Numbered from the stretch's first letter, positions 35,317 to 44,540 are shown. The stretch: 64,000 bases of DNA from an uncultured Lachnospiraceae bacterium (GCA_934293375.1 CAKQYS010000001.1:361735-425734), one strand, 5' to 3'. Program-made: numbers and translations. The notes: generated from the sequence alone by a model not told the origin.

Positions 35317-36054
35317 TTATGAATTCGGCTGGTAGGCATCGCCTACCCCGAATTCCGTATTTGACATCAGAATATCAACTCTTGGATTGTGAATATAGGT
35401 ATCATAATAATATTTTTTGAAAAGCCGGATTACAGTTGGATCCGGCTTTATTTTTGTAGAATTCTCAACCATAATATTGATGCATATCCGCTTAAAATAC
35501 TGAAGACCCGTCTTAATATCATATCCCATGGATTCCACCGTCTGACCTGTCAGTCCAAATAAAAGGCAGACTTCATCCGCATAGTTTGCGATTTCTCTCG
35601 GATCTTCTGTATCAATCCCCTTTTTCATGACAGCTTCACGAAATGTATGATCAAAGGTTTCAACACCCATTTTGACTACAAGGGTAATCCCAGCCTCCTC
35701 AAAATAACGACGCATTTTCTCGATCTGATCCCGGTACATCCAATGAAACTCTACATGTAACTCCGGAATATTTTTCGCCACGCAGATTTCACGCACCAAT
35801 GCAATCGTCCGGTCATCCAACTCACAAAAGCTTCCCGAATTGATCACTTCCAGACATCTATGAACACCTGTTACTTTCTTTAGTTCCTTTTCATTGCATA
35901 AATAATTTGCATTTTCATCCAGATTATAATCCAGATGATAATCACAAAATGTACAACGACGCCATCCGCAACCTCTTCCCCGAAGCAGCAGAATCTCTCG
36001 TGGATTCTTATCTTCTATCACACTATATCGGTTTGACGGTTCTTCAATACTCAT
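35317..36054 (-). CDS. queL: Radical SAM protein, candidate queuine lyase QueL
   Basis: A 245-aa protein with a radical SAM-like cysteine motif GCGWRRCTFCDYH near residue 28. The spacing is CX4CX2C, one residue longer than the usual CX3CX2C. Later KMGVETFDHTFREAV and a C-terminal stretch PDPTVIRLFKKYYYD are seen. It follows a YhhQ-type transporter by 19 bp, in a unit headed by a preQ1 riboswitch. QueL of Clostridioides difficile is a radical SAM enzyme that releases a precursor base from queuine. The combination makes QueL the best guess; the reaction itself is not shown here. Confidence 0.65.
   Translation of the reverse strand: MSIEEPSNRYSVIEDKNPREILLLRGRGCGWRRCTFCDYHLDYNLDENANYLCNEKELKKVTGVHRCLEVINSGSFCELDDRTIALVREICVAKNIPELHVEFHWMYRDQIEKMRRYFEEAGITLVVKMGVETFDHTFREAVMKKGIDTEDPREIANYADEVCLLFGLTGQTVESMGYDIKTGLQYFKRICINIMVENSTKIKPDPTVIRLFKKYYYDTYIHNPRVDILMSNTEFGVGDAYQPNS
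35321..35355. other. Strong hairpin at the convergent amylase/radical SAM gene ends
   Basis: GAATTCGG pairs with CCGAATTC and, inside, GGTAGGC pairs with GCCTACC, with a 2-nt bulge and ATC loop: 15 bp in 35 nt. It lies inside the last codons of the radical SAM gene and 11 bp after the amylase stop. No T-run follows on either strand. Confidence 0.75.
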
Positions 36055-36073
36055 AATCTGCTCTCTTTCCTTA

Positions 36074-36787
36074 TCATGATCCTATACGGTTTCTGTGCTC
36101 CGATATATACCTCGCCAGATACACATATGGCGTATCCAGTAAGCTTGTTGCAATAAAGATGACATAGCTTGATAAACAGATACTGATCAGTGTTGACATA
36201 TCATACATGCCCCAAAATGCGCCAAATGTATACAAAACGGTATTTAACAGCTGCGAGATCAAAGTAGATCCATTATTCCGAAGCCACAGCATCTTTTTGG
36301 AATCTCCACATTTATCTGCTGTCAATGCCCACCACTTATGATATGCCCACACATCAAATTTCTGTGAAACCGCATATACCAGAAGGCTTGCTAACAGCAA
36401 TCTTGGTGTATTGGAAAAAATAGTGTGGAATGATGCAGATGCCCAATCCTGTGTTGACGGCTCATATAAAAGCCATGATTGGGATATCACAATAAATGCC
36501 GCCGAGGTGCAGATTCCCAGGGTTACCGCCCGATTGGCATCCTCTTTTCCACAGGTTTCACTTAATATATCCGTGATCAGGAATGTGGATGCAAACAATA
36601 TATTGCCAAGTGTCATCTCCATGCCAAATGCATGCACCATCAATAATACCTCTATATTTGCTGTGATCGTTGCAAACACGGTAAAACAATACAAACCCAT
36701 TTTCCCAAAAAAACGATATGCCAGCAATACGCCGCCATATACAACCAACAATGTTACAATCAATAAAATCTCATTCATTTCCTTCAT
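36074..36787 (-). CDS. yhhQ: Queuosine precursor transporter (YhhQ/COG1738 family)
   Basis: A membrane protein of 237 aa with about six helices that imports preQ0, preQ1 or queuine. The family pattern is seen in LFASTFLITDILSETCGKEDANRAV (about residues 63-87, here quoted in part) and in the C-terminal helices with LDTPYVYLARY. Two starts are possible (36787 or 36778); the first is taken. The upstream leader holds a preQ1-I riboswitch and terminator, which fixes the substrate class. It is co-transcribed with the radical SAM gene. Confidence 0.93.
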   Translation of the reverse strand: MKEMNEILLIVTLLVVYGGVLLAYRFFGKMGLYCFTVFATITANIEVLLMVHAFGMEMTLGNILFASTFLITDILSETCGKEDANRAVTLGICTSAAFIVISQSWLLYEPSTQDWASASFHTIFSNTPRLLLASLLVYAVSQKFDVWAYHKWWALTADKCGDSKKMLWLRNNGSTLISQLLNTVLYTFGAFWGMYDMSTLISICLSSYVIFIATSLLDTPYVYLARYISEHRNRIGS

Positions 36788-36835
36788 GTCCTTTCTATGC
36801 TTCTCTTTGGAAACGAACCATCTGCATATGCAAAA

Positions 36836-36868
36836 TAAAAAAGCACGCTAAGAAATAGCGTACTTTTT
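36836..36868 (-). terminator. Expression-platform terminator of the preQ1 riboswitch
   Basis: The stem AAGTACGCTA/TAGCGTGCTT with a 5-nt loop is followed on the minus strand by six T. It lies about 30 nt downstream of the aptamer and 50 nt before the transporter start, so it is the likely ligand-controlled attenuator. Confidence 0.85.
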
Positions 36869-36886
36869 ATTGTTGTACATACATTC

Positions 36887-36926
36887 CCTAGTTTTGTTTA
36901 TAGACAGGATGGTTACGAACTGTCTT
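36887..36926 (-). ncRNA. preQ1-I riboswitch aptamer
   Basis: On the minus strand AGACAG and CTGTCT form P1. The loop reads TTCGTAACCATC, matching the conserved preQ1-I loop. The A-rich tail TATAAACAAAACTAGGG supplies the pseudoknot strand, whose GG would pair with the loop cytosines. Size (about 40 nt) and order are exact for the class. It precedes a transporter of queuosine precursors. Ligand binding should favour the downstream terminator (off switch). Confidence 0.88.
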
Positions 36927-36982
36927 TCTATATTCACACGATGGCTATTATATTGGATTTCGGATAAAAAATCAAGCATAAA

Positions 36983-37717
36983 TCATTTACTTTTCCATGC
37001 TTTTTCATCCAGTTCTTCCTTCAGTACCTCTACCTCCTGTGCGATCTCTTCCACATCTTCTTTCATAAACATAATCAGGAAGCCGATCAACAGAAGCAGG
37101 CAGGAAATCCAAATGGTACGCATCCCCATGACACCAATCAGATACCCTCCAAATCCGGCACCCACAGCAAACATCACAATAATACCCAGATAGCACAGTG
37201 TCTTATGTAACACCTTTCTATCTTTCGTCTTGGCATAGGCACACAGAGACTCCATACCACTTCTGATATTGCCGATACACATGGTACTCGCAAATGCATA
37301 GCCATTGACCTTCCGGAATGTCTGCACCTGCATGGCACACGCAAAGGACACCATGCCATTTGCCACCAGATTCCATTCCTGTGGCACAAACCCTACAATC
37401 AGCAACAATATCATCTCAATCAAAAGCACCAACTGTCTCCAATGGATCCGCTGTGCTTTCTGGTATTTTATCCGGATACCTTCTGCGGCAATAATGCCAA
37501 AGGAGAAAAAAATTAACGGTACCATGTAGTGCATTGCCAGTCTCCAATCACGATTCACCACACTCTGGCTGAGCAGCACGATATTGCCGGTCTGTGCATT
37601 GGCAAATACCCTTCCTCTGAATATGTATGTATATGCATCCTGTAGACCACCTGACAAAGATAAAAAAACGGCTGTAATAAATGATTCCGACATTTGTCCA
37701 TGTTTTCTCTTCATCAT
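36983..37717 (-). CDS. YoaK family protein (DUF1275)
   Basis: A membrane protein of 244 aa with about six helices. The family-defining start ITAVFLSLSGGLQDAYTYIFRGRVFANAQTGN is present (residues about 14-45), and PQEWNLVANGMVSFACAMQVQTFRKVNG follows. The function of DUF1275 proteins is unknown. ATG 37717 follows AAGGGG; upstream in-frame residues are not supported. It is divergent from the MATE gene. A charged C-terminal tail (EDVEEIAQEVEVLKEELDEK) is predicted as a coiled coil. Confidence 0.88.
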   Translation of the reverse strand: MMKRKHGQMSESFITAVFLSLSGGLQDAYTYIFRGRVFANAQTGNIVLLSQSVVNRDWRLAMHYMVPLIFFSFGIIAAEGIRIKYQKAQRIHWRQLVLLIEMILLLIVGFVPQEWNLVANGMVSFACAMQVQTFRKVNGYAFASTMCIGNIRSGMESLCAYAKTKDRKVLHKTLCYLGIIVMFAVGAGFGGYLIGVMGMRTIWISCLLLLIGFLIMFMKEDVEEIAQEVEVLKEELDEKAWKSK

Positions 37718-37823
37718 GACATCCCCTTCCATTCTTGAATTTTGAATCCTTATGCATTATACTATGGAATTGGCAATATGTAAATAAAACATATTGGCCT
37801 TACATTTCAGAAAAGAAGGTTTC

Positions 37824-39191
37824 ATGATGAATAAGGATTTAACGGTAGGCGATCCACAAAAAGTATTATGGGCATTCTGCCTTCCCATGTTCGGGAGCAT
37901 TATATTCCAGCAATTATACAACATTGCCGATTCTCTTGTAGCCGGCAAATGCATTGGTGAAAATGCACTGGCCGCAGTCGGCAACAGCTACAATATTACA
38001 TTGATCTTTATCGCGTTCGCATTCGGCTGCAACATTGGCTGTTCTGTGATCGTTTCCCAGTTCTTCGGAGCAAAGGATTACAGAAGCATGAAGACAGCCG
38101 TCTACACGACACTGATTGCCTGTGCCGTATTATGTGCCATACTGATGACAGCCGGCTTCATAACCTGCGAGGGCATGCTGACCCTAATGAAAACGCAGCC
38201 GGAAATCATGGCAGACTCCCTATTATATCTGCGCATTTATATATTAGGACTTCCGTTTTTATTTTTCTATAATATTGCAACCGGTATTTTCTCTGCACTT
38301 GGAGATTCCAAGACACCATTCTGGTTTTTAGCATGCTCGTCTACGGCAAATATCCTGATTGATTTTCTGTTTGTAAAGGGATTTCAGATGGGAATCGCAG
38401 GTGTAGCCTGGGCAACCTTTCTATGTCAGGGCATCAGTTGTATTTTATCCATCATTCTGGTATTGAAACGGATTCACAATATCCGTTCTGCTGAAAGGCC
38501 TCAGATTTTCTCATTTAGAATGTTTCAGAAGATTGCCTATATTGCAATTCCCAGCATCCTGCAGCAATCCTTTATATCGGTCGGAAATATGCTGATCCAG
38601 GGACAGATCAACAGCTTTGGCGTATCGGTGGCAGCCGGCTATTCCGCTGCCGTAAAATTAAACAATCTCGTGATCACTTCATTTACCACGATCGGAAATG
38701 GTATTTCTAATTTTACTGCTCAAAATATCGGTGCAAAAGCACATAAAAGAATCTGTCTTGGCAGACAGGCCGGTCTCAGACTTGTATGGACATTGTCTGT
38801 CCCTCTGTGCCTGCTCTATATTGCAGCCGGAAAATATCTGCTGCTCCTCTTTATGGATCAGACATCCACGGAAGCACTCCGCACCGGACAGATTTTCTTA
38901 TGGATTCTGTCACCATTTTATTTTGTTGTATCTGCGAAGCTGGTTACAGACGGCGTACTCCGGGGAGCCGGAGCCATGAAGGAATTCATGACTGCCACCT
39001 TTACAGATCTTTTGCTTCGTGTGGTACTTGCGATCCTATTGTCGAACATCATGAATTCCTCTATCGGTATCTGGTGTGCCTGGCCAATCGGCTGGATCAT
39101 TGCGACCGGTTTGTCGATTCTGTTCTATCAGAAAGGCTTTTGGAATCAAACTTCTTCCTCTGCTGGCGAGACACCATCTGAAGCAGAATAG
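37824..39191 (+). CDS. MATE family efflux transporter
   Basis: A cation-coupled multidrug exporter of 455 aa with about twelve helices. It opens DPQKVLWAFCLPMFGSIIFQQLYNIADSLVAGKCIG, the typical first helix pair, and repeats the pattern in the second half (IPSILQQSFISVGNMLIQGQINSFG). The start at 37824 follows AAGAAGG; the TTG ten codons upstream is not credible. Its 3' end overlaps the convergent SDR gene by 95 bp. The substrate cannot be told. Confidence 0.93.
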   Translation: MMNKDLTVGDPQKVLWAFCLPMFGSIIFQQLYNIADSLVAGKCIGENALAAVGNSYNITLIFIAFAFGCNIGCSVIVSQFFGAKDYRSMKTAVYTTLIACAVLCAILMTAGFITCEGMLTLMKTQPEIMADSLLYLRIYILGLPFLFFYNIATGIFSALGDSKTPFWFLACSSTANILIDFLFVKGFQMGIAGVAWATFLCQGISCILSIILVLKRIHNIRSAERPQIFSFRMFQKIAYIAIPSILQQSFISVGNMLIQGQINSFGVSVAAGYSAAVKLNNLVITSFTTIGNGISNFTAQNIGAKAHKRICLGRQAGLRLVWTLSVPLCLLYIAAGKYLLLLFMDQTSTEALRTGQIFLWILSPFYFVVSAKLVTDGVLRGAGAMKEFMTATFTDLLLRVVLAILLSNIMNSSIGIWCAWPIGWIIATGLSILFYQKGFWNQTSSSAGETPSEAE

Positions 39192-39900
39192 CGTCAGGTG
39201 CAATACGCTGTCCGATCACACCAAGCTTCATCACCAGTGTTGGCACAATGATCACTTTGTTTCTTCGCATTCCGCACAAAGCCTCCCGGACACAGCGTTT
39301 TGCAGAGATGCCCTTTAGTGCAAATGCAACATCTGCCACATCATTAAATTCTGTATCTACCGGTCCCGGACACAATGCCCCAACATAAAGCGGGCTCCCT
39401 TCCTCTAGCAGCTCCTGTGCAACCGCCTTTGTCAGGCTGACCACATAGGACTTTGTCGCATAATAGGTTGCCATATACGGTCCTGCCGGCAAAAGACCTG
39501 CCGAAGATGCCACATTTAAGATATGACCATATCCCTGCTCCCGCATTTTCACGAGCATTTTCTTAAACAAATGATGCATGGCTTCTATATTCACCCGGAT
39601 CATGGATACTTCCTTATCCAGTGAGGTTTCATAAAATCGTCCGCAGGCTCCAAATCCGGCATTGTTGATAAAGACATCAATCTGCACAGCTTTCACAATC
39701 TCCATTAACCGGCTGCATTCTGTCTGATCCGACAGATCCGCCACAAGGATCCGGCATGGCACCTTCAGTTCTTTTTTCAAAGCTTCTAACCTGTCTCGCC
39801 TACGCGCAGTCAATATGAGACGATATCCCTTTTTCGCAAATGCACGGGCAAACTCCATACCGATTCCGGAGCTCGCCCCTGTAATCAATGCTGTCTTCAT
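39097..39900 (-). CDS. SDR family NAD(P)-dependent oxidoreductase
   Basis: A classical short-chain dehydrogenase of 267 aa. The cofactor loop is ITGASSGIGMEFAR (residues 6-19), FINNAGFGACG follows, and the catalytic motif is Tyr/Lys in YYATKSYVVSL with Ser in NVASSAGLLP. The first basic residue after beta 2 (TARR) suggests NADP. The substrate is unknown; it resembles YneP/DltE-like ketone reductases. The C-terminus overlaps the MATE gene on the other strand, so the last 30 residues are less conserved. Confidence 0.92.
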   Translation of the reverse strand: MKTALITGASSGIGMEFARAFAKKGYRLILTARRRDRLEALKKELKVPCRILVADLSDQTECSRLMEIVKAVQIDVFINNAGFGACGRFYETSLDKEVSMIRVNIEAMHHLFKKMLVKMREQGYGHILNVASSAGLLPAGPYMATYYATKSYVVSLTKAVAQELLEEGSPLYVGALCPGPVDTEFNDVADVAFALKGISAKRCVREALCGMRRNKVIIVPTLVMKLGVIGQRIAPDAILLQMVSRQQRKKFDSKSLSDRTESTNRSQ

Positions 39901-39931
39901 ATGATCACCCCTACCATCTTACAGTTTTGCT

Positions 39932-40369
39932 CTACTGGCAAAGTTTTGCAACCATCCGGTTGATCACCTTACCATCCGCCTTGCCCTTCAGCTTTGGCAT
40001 CACAGCCTTCATGATCTGTCCTTTATTTCCGGTTGCAATCACATCAGCAAAATTCTCCTTTAAGAAGGCTTCTACCTCCTCCTCTGACATCATCTTCGGA
40101 GCATACGCCTCAAATACTGCCAGTCTTTGCTGATACTGGTCTAACAGCTCTGTACGGTCTGCCGGGCAGGTCTCAATCTGCTCTTTTACACTCTTGATCT
40201 CCTTTAAGATCACAGAATCTACCATATCCTCCGGGATCGCATCCCTGCATCCATTGTCAATCCCTGCCTTCTTGGCAGCCGAAACCAATGTCGCAATGCT
40301 GTCCTTTCTTGCTTTGTCCTTTGCCTTCATGGCTGCGATCATGTCCTTTTGTAACATCTCTAATGTCAT
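39932..40369 (-). CDS. yqeY: GatB/YqeY domain-containing protein
   Basis: A 145-aa helical protein with the YqeY fold found at the C-terminus of GatB. It shows DMIAAMKAKDKARKDSIATLVSAAKKA at the start and MSEEEVEAFLKE with GNKGQIMKAVMPKLKGKADGKVIN toward the end. A role in tRNA-related metabolism is assumed from the fold only. It sits 32 bp upstream of the SDR gene. Confidence 0.92.
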   Translation of the reverse strand: MTLEMLQKDMIAAMKAKDKARKDSIATLVSAAKKAGIDNGCRDAIPEDMVDSVILKEIKSVKEQIETCPADRTELLDQYQQRLAVFEAYAPKMMSEEEVEAFLKENFADVIATGNKGQIMKAVMPKLKGKADGKVINRMVAKLCQ

Positions 40370-40490
40370 TTCTAATTCCTTCTTTCTTCATTTTATTATA
40401 TAAACTGTGCCCTGCTTTCTGATCATCCTGCGTGCTCCCGTTTTGTAGGGATATGGATGACCTCTGCTTGGCATTTATATTTGTGATGGA

Positions 40491-42728
40491 TTAATATAAT
40501 TTCATAGGGTCAAAATCAAATGAGATCCATGTTTTGGCAGGCAGAGACTGTTCCCCCATCACCTGCTCCATAGTATCCTTGATTGCAGTCAACTGACTGT
40601 AGTCAGCATGTTTGACATAGACCGCACGCCGATAGATATCATTCACCTTCGAAAGCATTGCATCCGATGGACCAATGACCGTCAAACCTGTCTGATCAAA
40701 TTCACGCCGAATATAATGAACCACCCCTTCTGACAACTTGTCCGAGATCTGTTTTCGCATAGATGATATCTGAATGACCAGCATATGCACAACCGGGGGA
40801 TATTTTAACAGACTCCGATAGGCAATCTCCTGTTCATAAAACATATCATAATCCTGATGCATAGCCGAAACGATGCTGTAATGCTCCGGCTGATATGTCT
40901 GGATCACAACTTCACCCGCAAGACTTCCCCGTCCCGCACGGCCTGCCGCCTGCGTCAGCAGATCAAATGTCTTTTCATTGGCTAGATAGTCAGAATCATG
41001 CAGTGACATATCTGCCAGCACGATGCCAACCAGTGTGACCTTCGGAAAATCATGTCCTTTCACGATCATTTGTGTTCCGATCAACACATCCGCCTCATGT
41101 TGATCAAACTTTTCTAAAATCTGTTCATGACCACCCTTATGCTTTACCGTGTCCAGATCCATACGAAGCGTCCTCGCCTGTGGAAATAATCTATGTACCT
41201 CCTCTTCCAGCTTCTCAGTACCCATGTGAAAACCTGCAACAAATGTAGAACCACATCTTGGACAATGGCCCCGGTATGGTCTTGTATAACCACAATAATG
41301 ACACAGGAGCGTATCTTTTCCATGCAATGTCAATGACACATCACAATGCGGACATTTTATTGTCTCGCCACAGCTTCTGCAGGAAATAAAACTCTCATAA
41401 CCGCGGCGGTTCATAAAGAGCATCATCTGCTCTTTCCGGTCTAATACATTCTGCATTTTGTGCTTTAATATCTCGCTAAATACCGACCGGTTACCATGCT
41501 TCATTTCTTCCCGCAGATCCACTAATGTTATATCAGCCATCTGATCCGAAGCTGCACGCTTCGTCAGTTTCAACATCTGGTATTGAGATAATTTCGCCCT
41601 TGTGTAACTGGTCACCGATGGGGTAGCCGATCCAAGGATCACACTGGCTCCATGTCTTCTGGCCCGCTCAATTGCCACTTCCCTTGCATGATAACACGGC
41701 AATGTCTCACTTTTATAACTTGTCTCATGTTCTTCGTCTATCACAATCAGTCCGATATTGGAAAATGGTACAAACAAGGCAGATCTTGGTCCAATCACGA
41801 CATCAACCTCTCCATTTTGTACCCGTACATACTGGTCATATTTCTCGCCTTTGCTCAGCTTTGAATTCATGATCGTAACCCGGTCCCCAAAATACCGGCG
41901 AAACCGTTTCACTGTCTGATAGGTCAATGCAATCTCCGGAATCAGTACGATCGCCTGTCTTCCCTGACGAATCACATGAGATATAGCCTGTATATATACT
42001 TCTGTTTTACCGCTTCCCGTCACACCATACAACAAATAGGTATTCGGATGCCCGGCATTCATATCACTTATAATTCTGTCAACAGCAGCCTCCTGTTCCT
42101 CATTCAATATCACAGGAGCTTTCTGTTCAGCATTTGCGGCAAATACATCTCGATATTTTACTGTGCTATCAATCCTGATGGTTCCCTCTTCTTCCATTGC
42201 TTTTAAAGTCTGTGTGCTGACATGCAGCTTTCCGGTGACCAATTCATATGGCAATGCATGTTCATCCATCAATTCCAAAAGCAGCCGTTCCCTTGCAGTG
42301 CTATGTTTCTTTCTGTATTTTTCTAACCACTGTCCTGCCATTGCATCCGTTAATGTGCAGACAACAGTCCGGCTCTGTAGATGTCTGGTTTTATCCTTTA
42401 CAGGCAACACAGTCTTTAATGCCTGGATCATAGTCCCACCATACTGTTCCTTAAGCCACACTGCAAGCCCGATCAGTTCAGCCTCCACTCCAACTTGTCC
42501 ATCACACACAGAATCAACAGCTTTGATCTTATCCTCAGGATAATCGGTCTGATCTGAAAATCCGATCACATACCCATGACGCAATGTATTACCTCTTCCA
42601 AATGGAACCATGACCTCACTTCCGAGTCTGATCTGCCCAGATAATAAATCAGGCACTTCATACTGAAATGCCCGATCAATTGCCTCATGAGAAATATCGA
42701 TTATGATATCCGCATATCTGTTCAACAT
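40491..42728 (-). CDS. priA: Primosomal protein N' (replication restart helicase PriA)
   Basis: A superfamily 2 helicase that restarts stalled forks. Length is 745 aa from ATG 42728, which has GGAGG upstream. Walker A is LYGVTGSGKTEVYIQAI, the box is VIDEEHETSYK, and the zinc-binding insert has eight cysteines (CRSCGETIKCPHC and CHYCGYTRPYRGHCPRCG). The helicase C part carries GTQMIVKGHDFPKVTLVG. The start lies inside the 3' end of murE (44-bp overlap). Confidence 0.97.
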   Translation of the reverse strand: MLNRYADIIIDISHEAIDRAFQYEVPDLLSGQIRLGSEVMVPFGRGNTLRHGYVIGFSDQTDYPEDKIKAVDSVCDGQVGVEAELIGLAVWLKEQYGGTMIQALKTVLPVKDKTRHLQSRTVVCTLTDAMAGQWLEKYRKKHSTARERLLLELMDEHALPYELVTGKLHVSTQTLKAMEEEGTIRIDSTVKYRDVFAANAEQKAPVILNEEQEAAVDRIISDMNAGHPNTYLLYGVTGSGKTEVYIQAISHVIRQGRQAIVLIPEIALTYQTVKRFRRYFGDRVTIMNSKLSKGEKYDQYVRVQNGEVDVVIGPRSALFVPFSNIGLIVIDEEHETSYKSETLPCYHAREVAIERARRHGASVILGSATPSVTSYTRAKLSQYQMLKLTKRAASDQMADITLVDLREEMKHGNRSVFSEILKHKMQNVLDRKEQMMLFMNRRGYESFISCRSCGETIKCPHCDVSLTLHGKDTLLCHYCGYTRPYRGHCPRCGSTFVAGFHMGTEKLEEEVHRLFPQARTLRMDLDTVKHKGGHEQILEKFDQHEADVLIGTQMIVKGHDFPKVTLVGIVLADMSLHDSDYLANEKTFDLLTQAAGRAGRGSLAGEVVIQTYQPEHYSIVSAMHQDYDMFYEQEIAYRSLLKYPPVVHMLVIQISSMRKQISDKLSEGVVHYIRREFDQTGLTVIGPSDAMLSKVNDIYRRAVYVKHADYSQLTAIKDTMEQVMGEQSLPAKTWISFDFDPMKLY

Positions 42729-44184
42729 TCTCTTCCTCCAACACCTCATGAATCAGCTCACGCTCATCCATATGGTACTTCACACCTTTTATGATCTGGT
42801 AATCTTCATGTCCTTTTCCGGCTAACACGATCACATCCCCTGCCTGAGCATGCAGGATCACATACCTGACAGCCTCCTTGCGGTCCGGAATCTCTATATA
42901 TGCACCATCTGTTTTCTCAATCCCTGTTACTATGTCATGAATGATCTCCATTGGATCCTCATCTCTTGGGTTATCCGATGTAATGATCGTCAGATCCGCC
43001 ATATTACCTGACACTTCACCCATCTCAAATCTGCGGACTCTTGATCGATTGCCTCCACAACCAAATACCGAAATCAGACGCTTTGGCTGATAATCCCGTA
43101 AACAATCTAAAATACTCTCCAAACTCACAGCATTATGAGCATAATCGATCAGGATCGTAAACGCATCACTGATTGGGATCAGTTCCACGCGCCCCTTGAC
43201 TGTAATCGCCTTCAATACCGAAAGGATCTTGTCATCCGGCACTCCCATCGCTTTCGCTACGCAGATTGCAGCAAGGGAATTATGTACGCTGAAATTGCCC
43301 GGCATATTCACGATCACATCTGCATGCATGCCGCCAGACACTGTATATTCCACTCCCAGTGTTCCTTTTTCATGATATAACCGGATGTGATCTGCTCTGA
43401 AATCTGCATCTGGCTTCACACCGTATGTGATCACCTTGCATGGCACATCCTTCATCATGTAATCCGCATATGGATCATCAGCATTAAAGAATCCCACCTT
43501 ACACATCTGAAACAACTGTTTCTTCCACATTTTATATTCATCAAATGTTTTGTGTTCATTTGGGCCAATATGATCTTCAGATAAATTACTGAAAATGCCA
43601 TAGTCAAAATCCACACCTGCAACACGATCCAGCATCAATCCCTGCGAAGAAACCTCCATGACCACACTATCAAGTCCCTGATCTACCATATCTTTCAATG
43701 AACGCTGCAAGGTCAATGATTCCGGTGTTGTATTTTCAGACGGTACATGTACATCTCCTATCATGGTCTCAATCGTACCGATCAAACCTGTCTGATGACC
43801 TGCCTGTGTCAGCATGGAATGCATCATATAGGTCGTCGTCGTCTTCCCCTTCGTTCCGGTAATACCGATCACTGTCAGTTTCTCAGACGGATATCCATAA
43901 AATGCCGCTGCGATCATCGCCATCGCATATCTGGCTGAAGCAACCCGGATTACTGTAACCGTCTGCGGCACATCCACCTCATGTTCCACAACTAAAACAG
44001 AGGCTCCCTTTTCCGCCACATCCGCTGCAAAACTGTGACCATCTACCACACTGCCAGGAATGCAGAAAAACAAGTCTCCTGCAGATATCTTTCTGGAATC
44101 ATTCTGAATGGAAACCACATCTACATCAATTGTTCCCTGCATCAACTGATATTCTATTCTCTCAACTAGCGCTGACAATCTCAT
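42685..44184 (-). CDS. murE: UDP-N-acetylmuramoyl-tripeptide synthetase MurE
   Basis: It adds the third residue to the peptidoglycan stem. A three-domain Mur ligase of 499 aa. The ATP loop is ITGTKGKTTTTYMM (about residues 105-118). The substrate-specificity motif is DNPRDEDP (about 405), where DNPR marks meso-diaminopimelate ligases. ATG 44184 has AAGGAGG 7 nt upstream. It is located between rpoZ and priA, away from the usual division and cell-wall cluster. Confidence 0.96.
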   Translation of the reverse strand: MRLSALVERIEYQLMQGTIDVDVVSIQNDSRKISAGDLFFCIPGSVVDGHSFAADVAEKGASVLVVEHEVDVPQTVTVIRVASARYAMAMIAAAFYGYPSEKLTVIGITGTKGKTTTTYMMHSMLTQAGHQTGLIGTIETMIGDVHVPSENTTPESLTLQRSLKDMVDQGLDSVVMEVSSQGLMLDRVAGVDFDYGIFSNLSEDHIGPNEHKTFDEYKMWKKQLFQMCKVGFFNADDPYADYMMKDVPCKVITYGVKPDADFRADHIRLYHEKGTLGVEYTVSGGMHADVIVNMPGNFSVHNSLAAICVAKAMGVPDDKILSVLKAITVKGRVELIPISDAFTILIDYAHNAVSLESILDCLRDYQPKRLISVFGCGGNRSRVRRFEMGEVSGNMADLTIITSDNPRDEDPMEIIHDIVTGIEKTDGAYIEIPDRKEAVRYVILHAQAGDVIVLAGKGHEDYQIIKGVKYHMDERELIHEVLEEENVEQICGYHNRYFS

Positions 44185-44205
44185 ACTTGCAACCTCCTTA
44201 TAAAT

Positions 44206-44238
44206 GAAAAGGGCGAAGCATACGATGCATCAGCCCTA
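44206..44238 (-). terminator. Terminator downstream of rpoZ
   Basis: The stem GGGC...GCCC includes ATGCAT/ATGC pairing and is followed on the minus strand by TTTTC. It lies between rpoZ and murE, so murE and priA may have a separate promoter or partial read-through. Confidence 0.6.
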
Positions 44239-44249
44239 ATCCATTTGTT

Positions 44250-44540
44250 CTATTCCGTTTCTTCCTCATCATCACCCATAATCTTGATCTTGCCGGTGTA
44301 TAACTCCTCAACCGCAACAGATAATGGCTTTGGCTCTGCAGTCACCTTGATATCCTCTCTGGTCACTTCCTTCGCCGGTTCCTTGGCGTCCGTAACTACG
44401 CCTCTCTTCTGAATGATCTGTCTTGCTCTCTTTGATGTCGCCATCACGATGGAATATCTGCTCTGTACAACAGGCTGCTCTCCCGGCTCTACATCGCTGT
44501 TTACGACCTCCATTAAATCAGTATATGACGGATGTAACAT
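44250..44540 (-). CDS. rpoZ: RNA polymerase omega subunit
   Basis: A 96-aa small subunit. It begins MLHPSYTDLMEVVN and contains SRYSIVMATSKRARQIIQ, the omega signature. An acidic tail GDDEEETE is common in clostridia. It lies directly downstream of gmk, as in most Firmicutes. The ATG follows AAAGGAG. Confidence 0.95.
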   Translation of the reverse strand: MLHPSYTDLMEVVNSDVEPGEQPVVQSRYSIVMATSKRARQIIQKRGVVTDAKEPAKEVTREDIKVTAEPKPLSVAVEELYTGKIKIMGDDEEETE

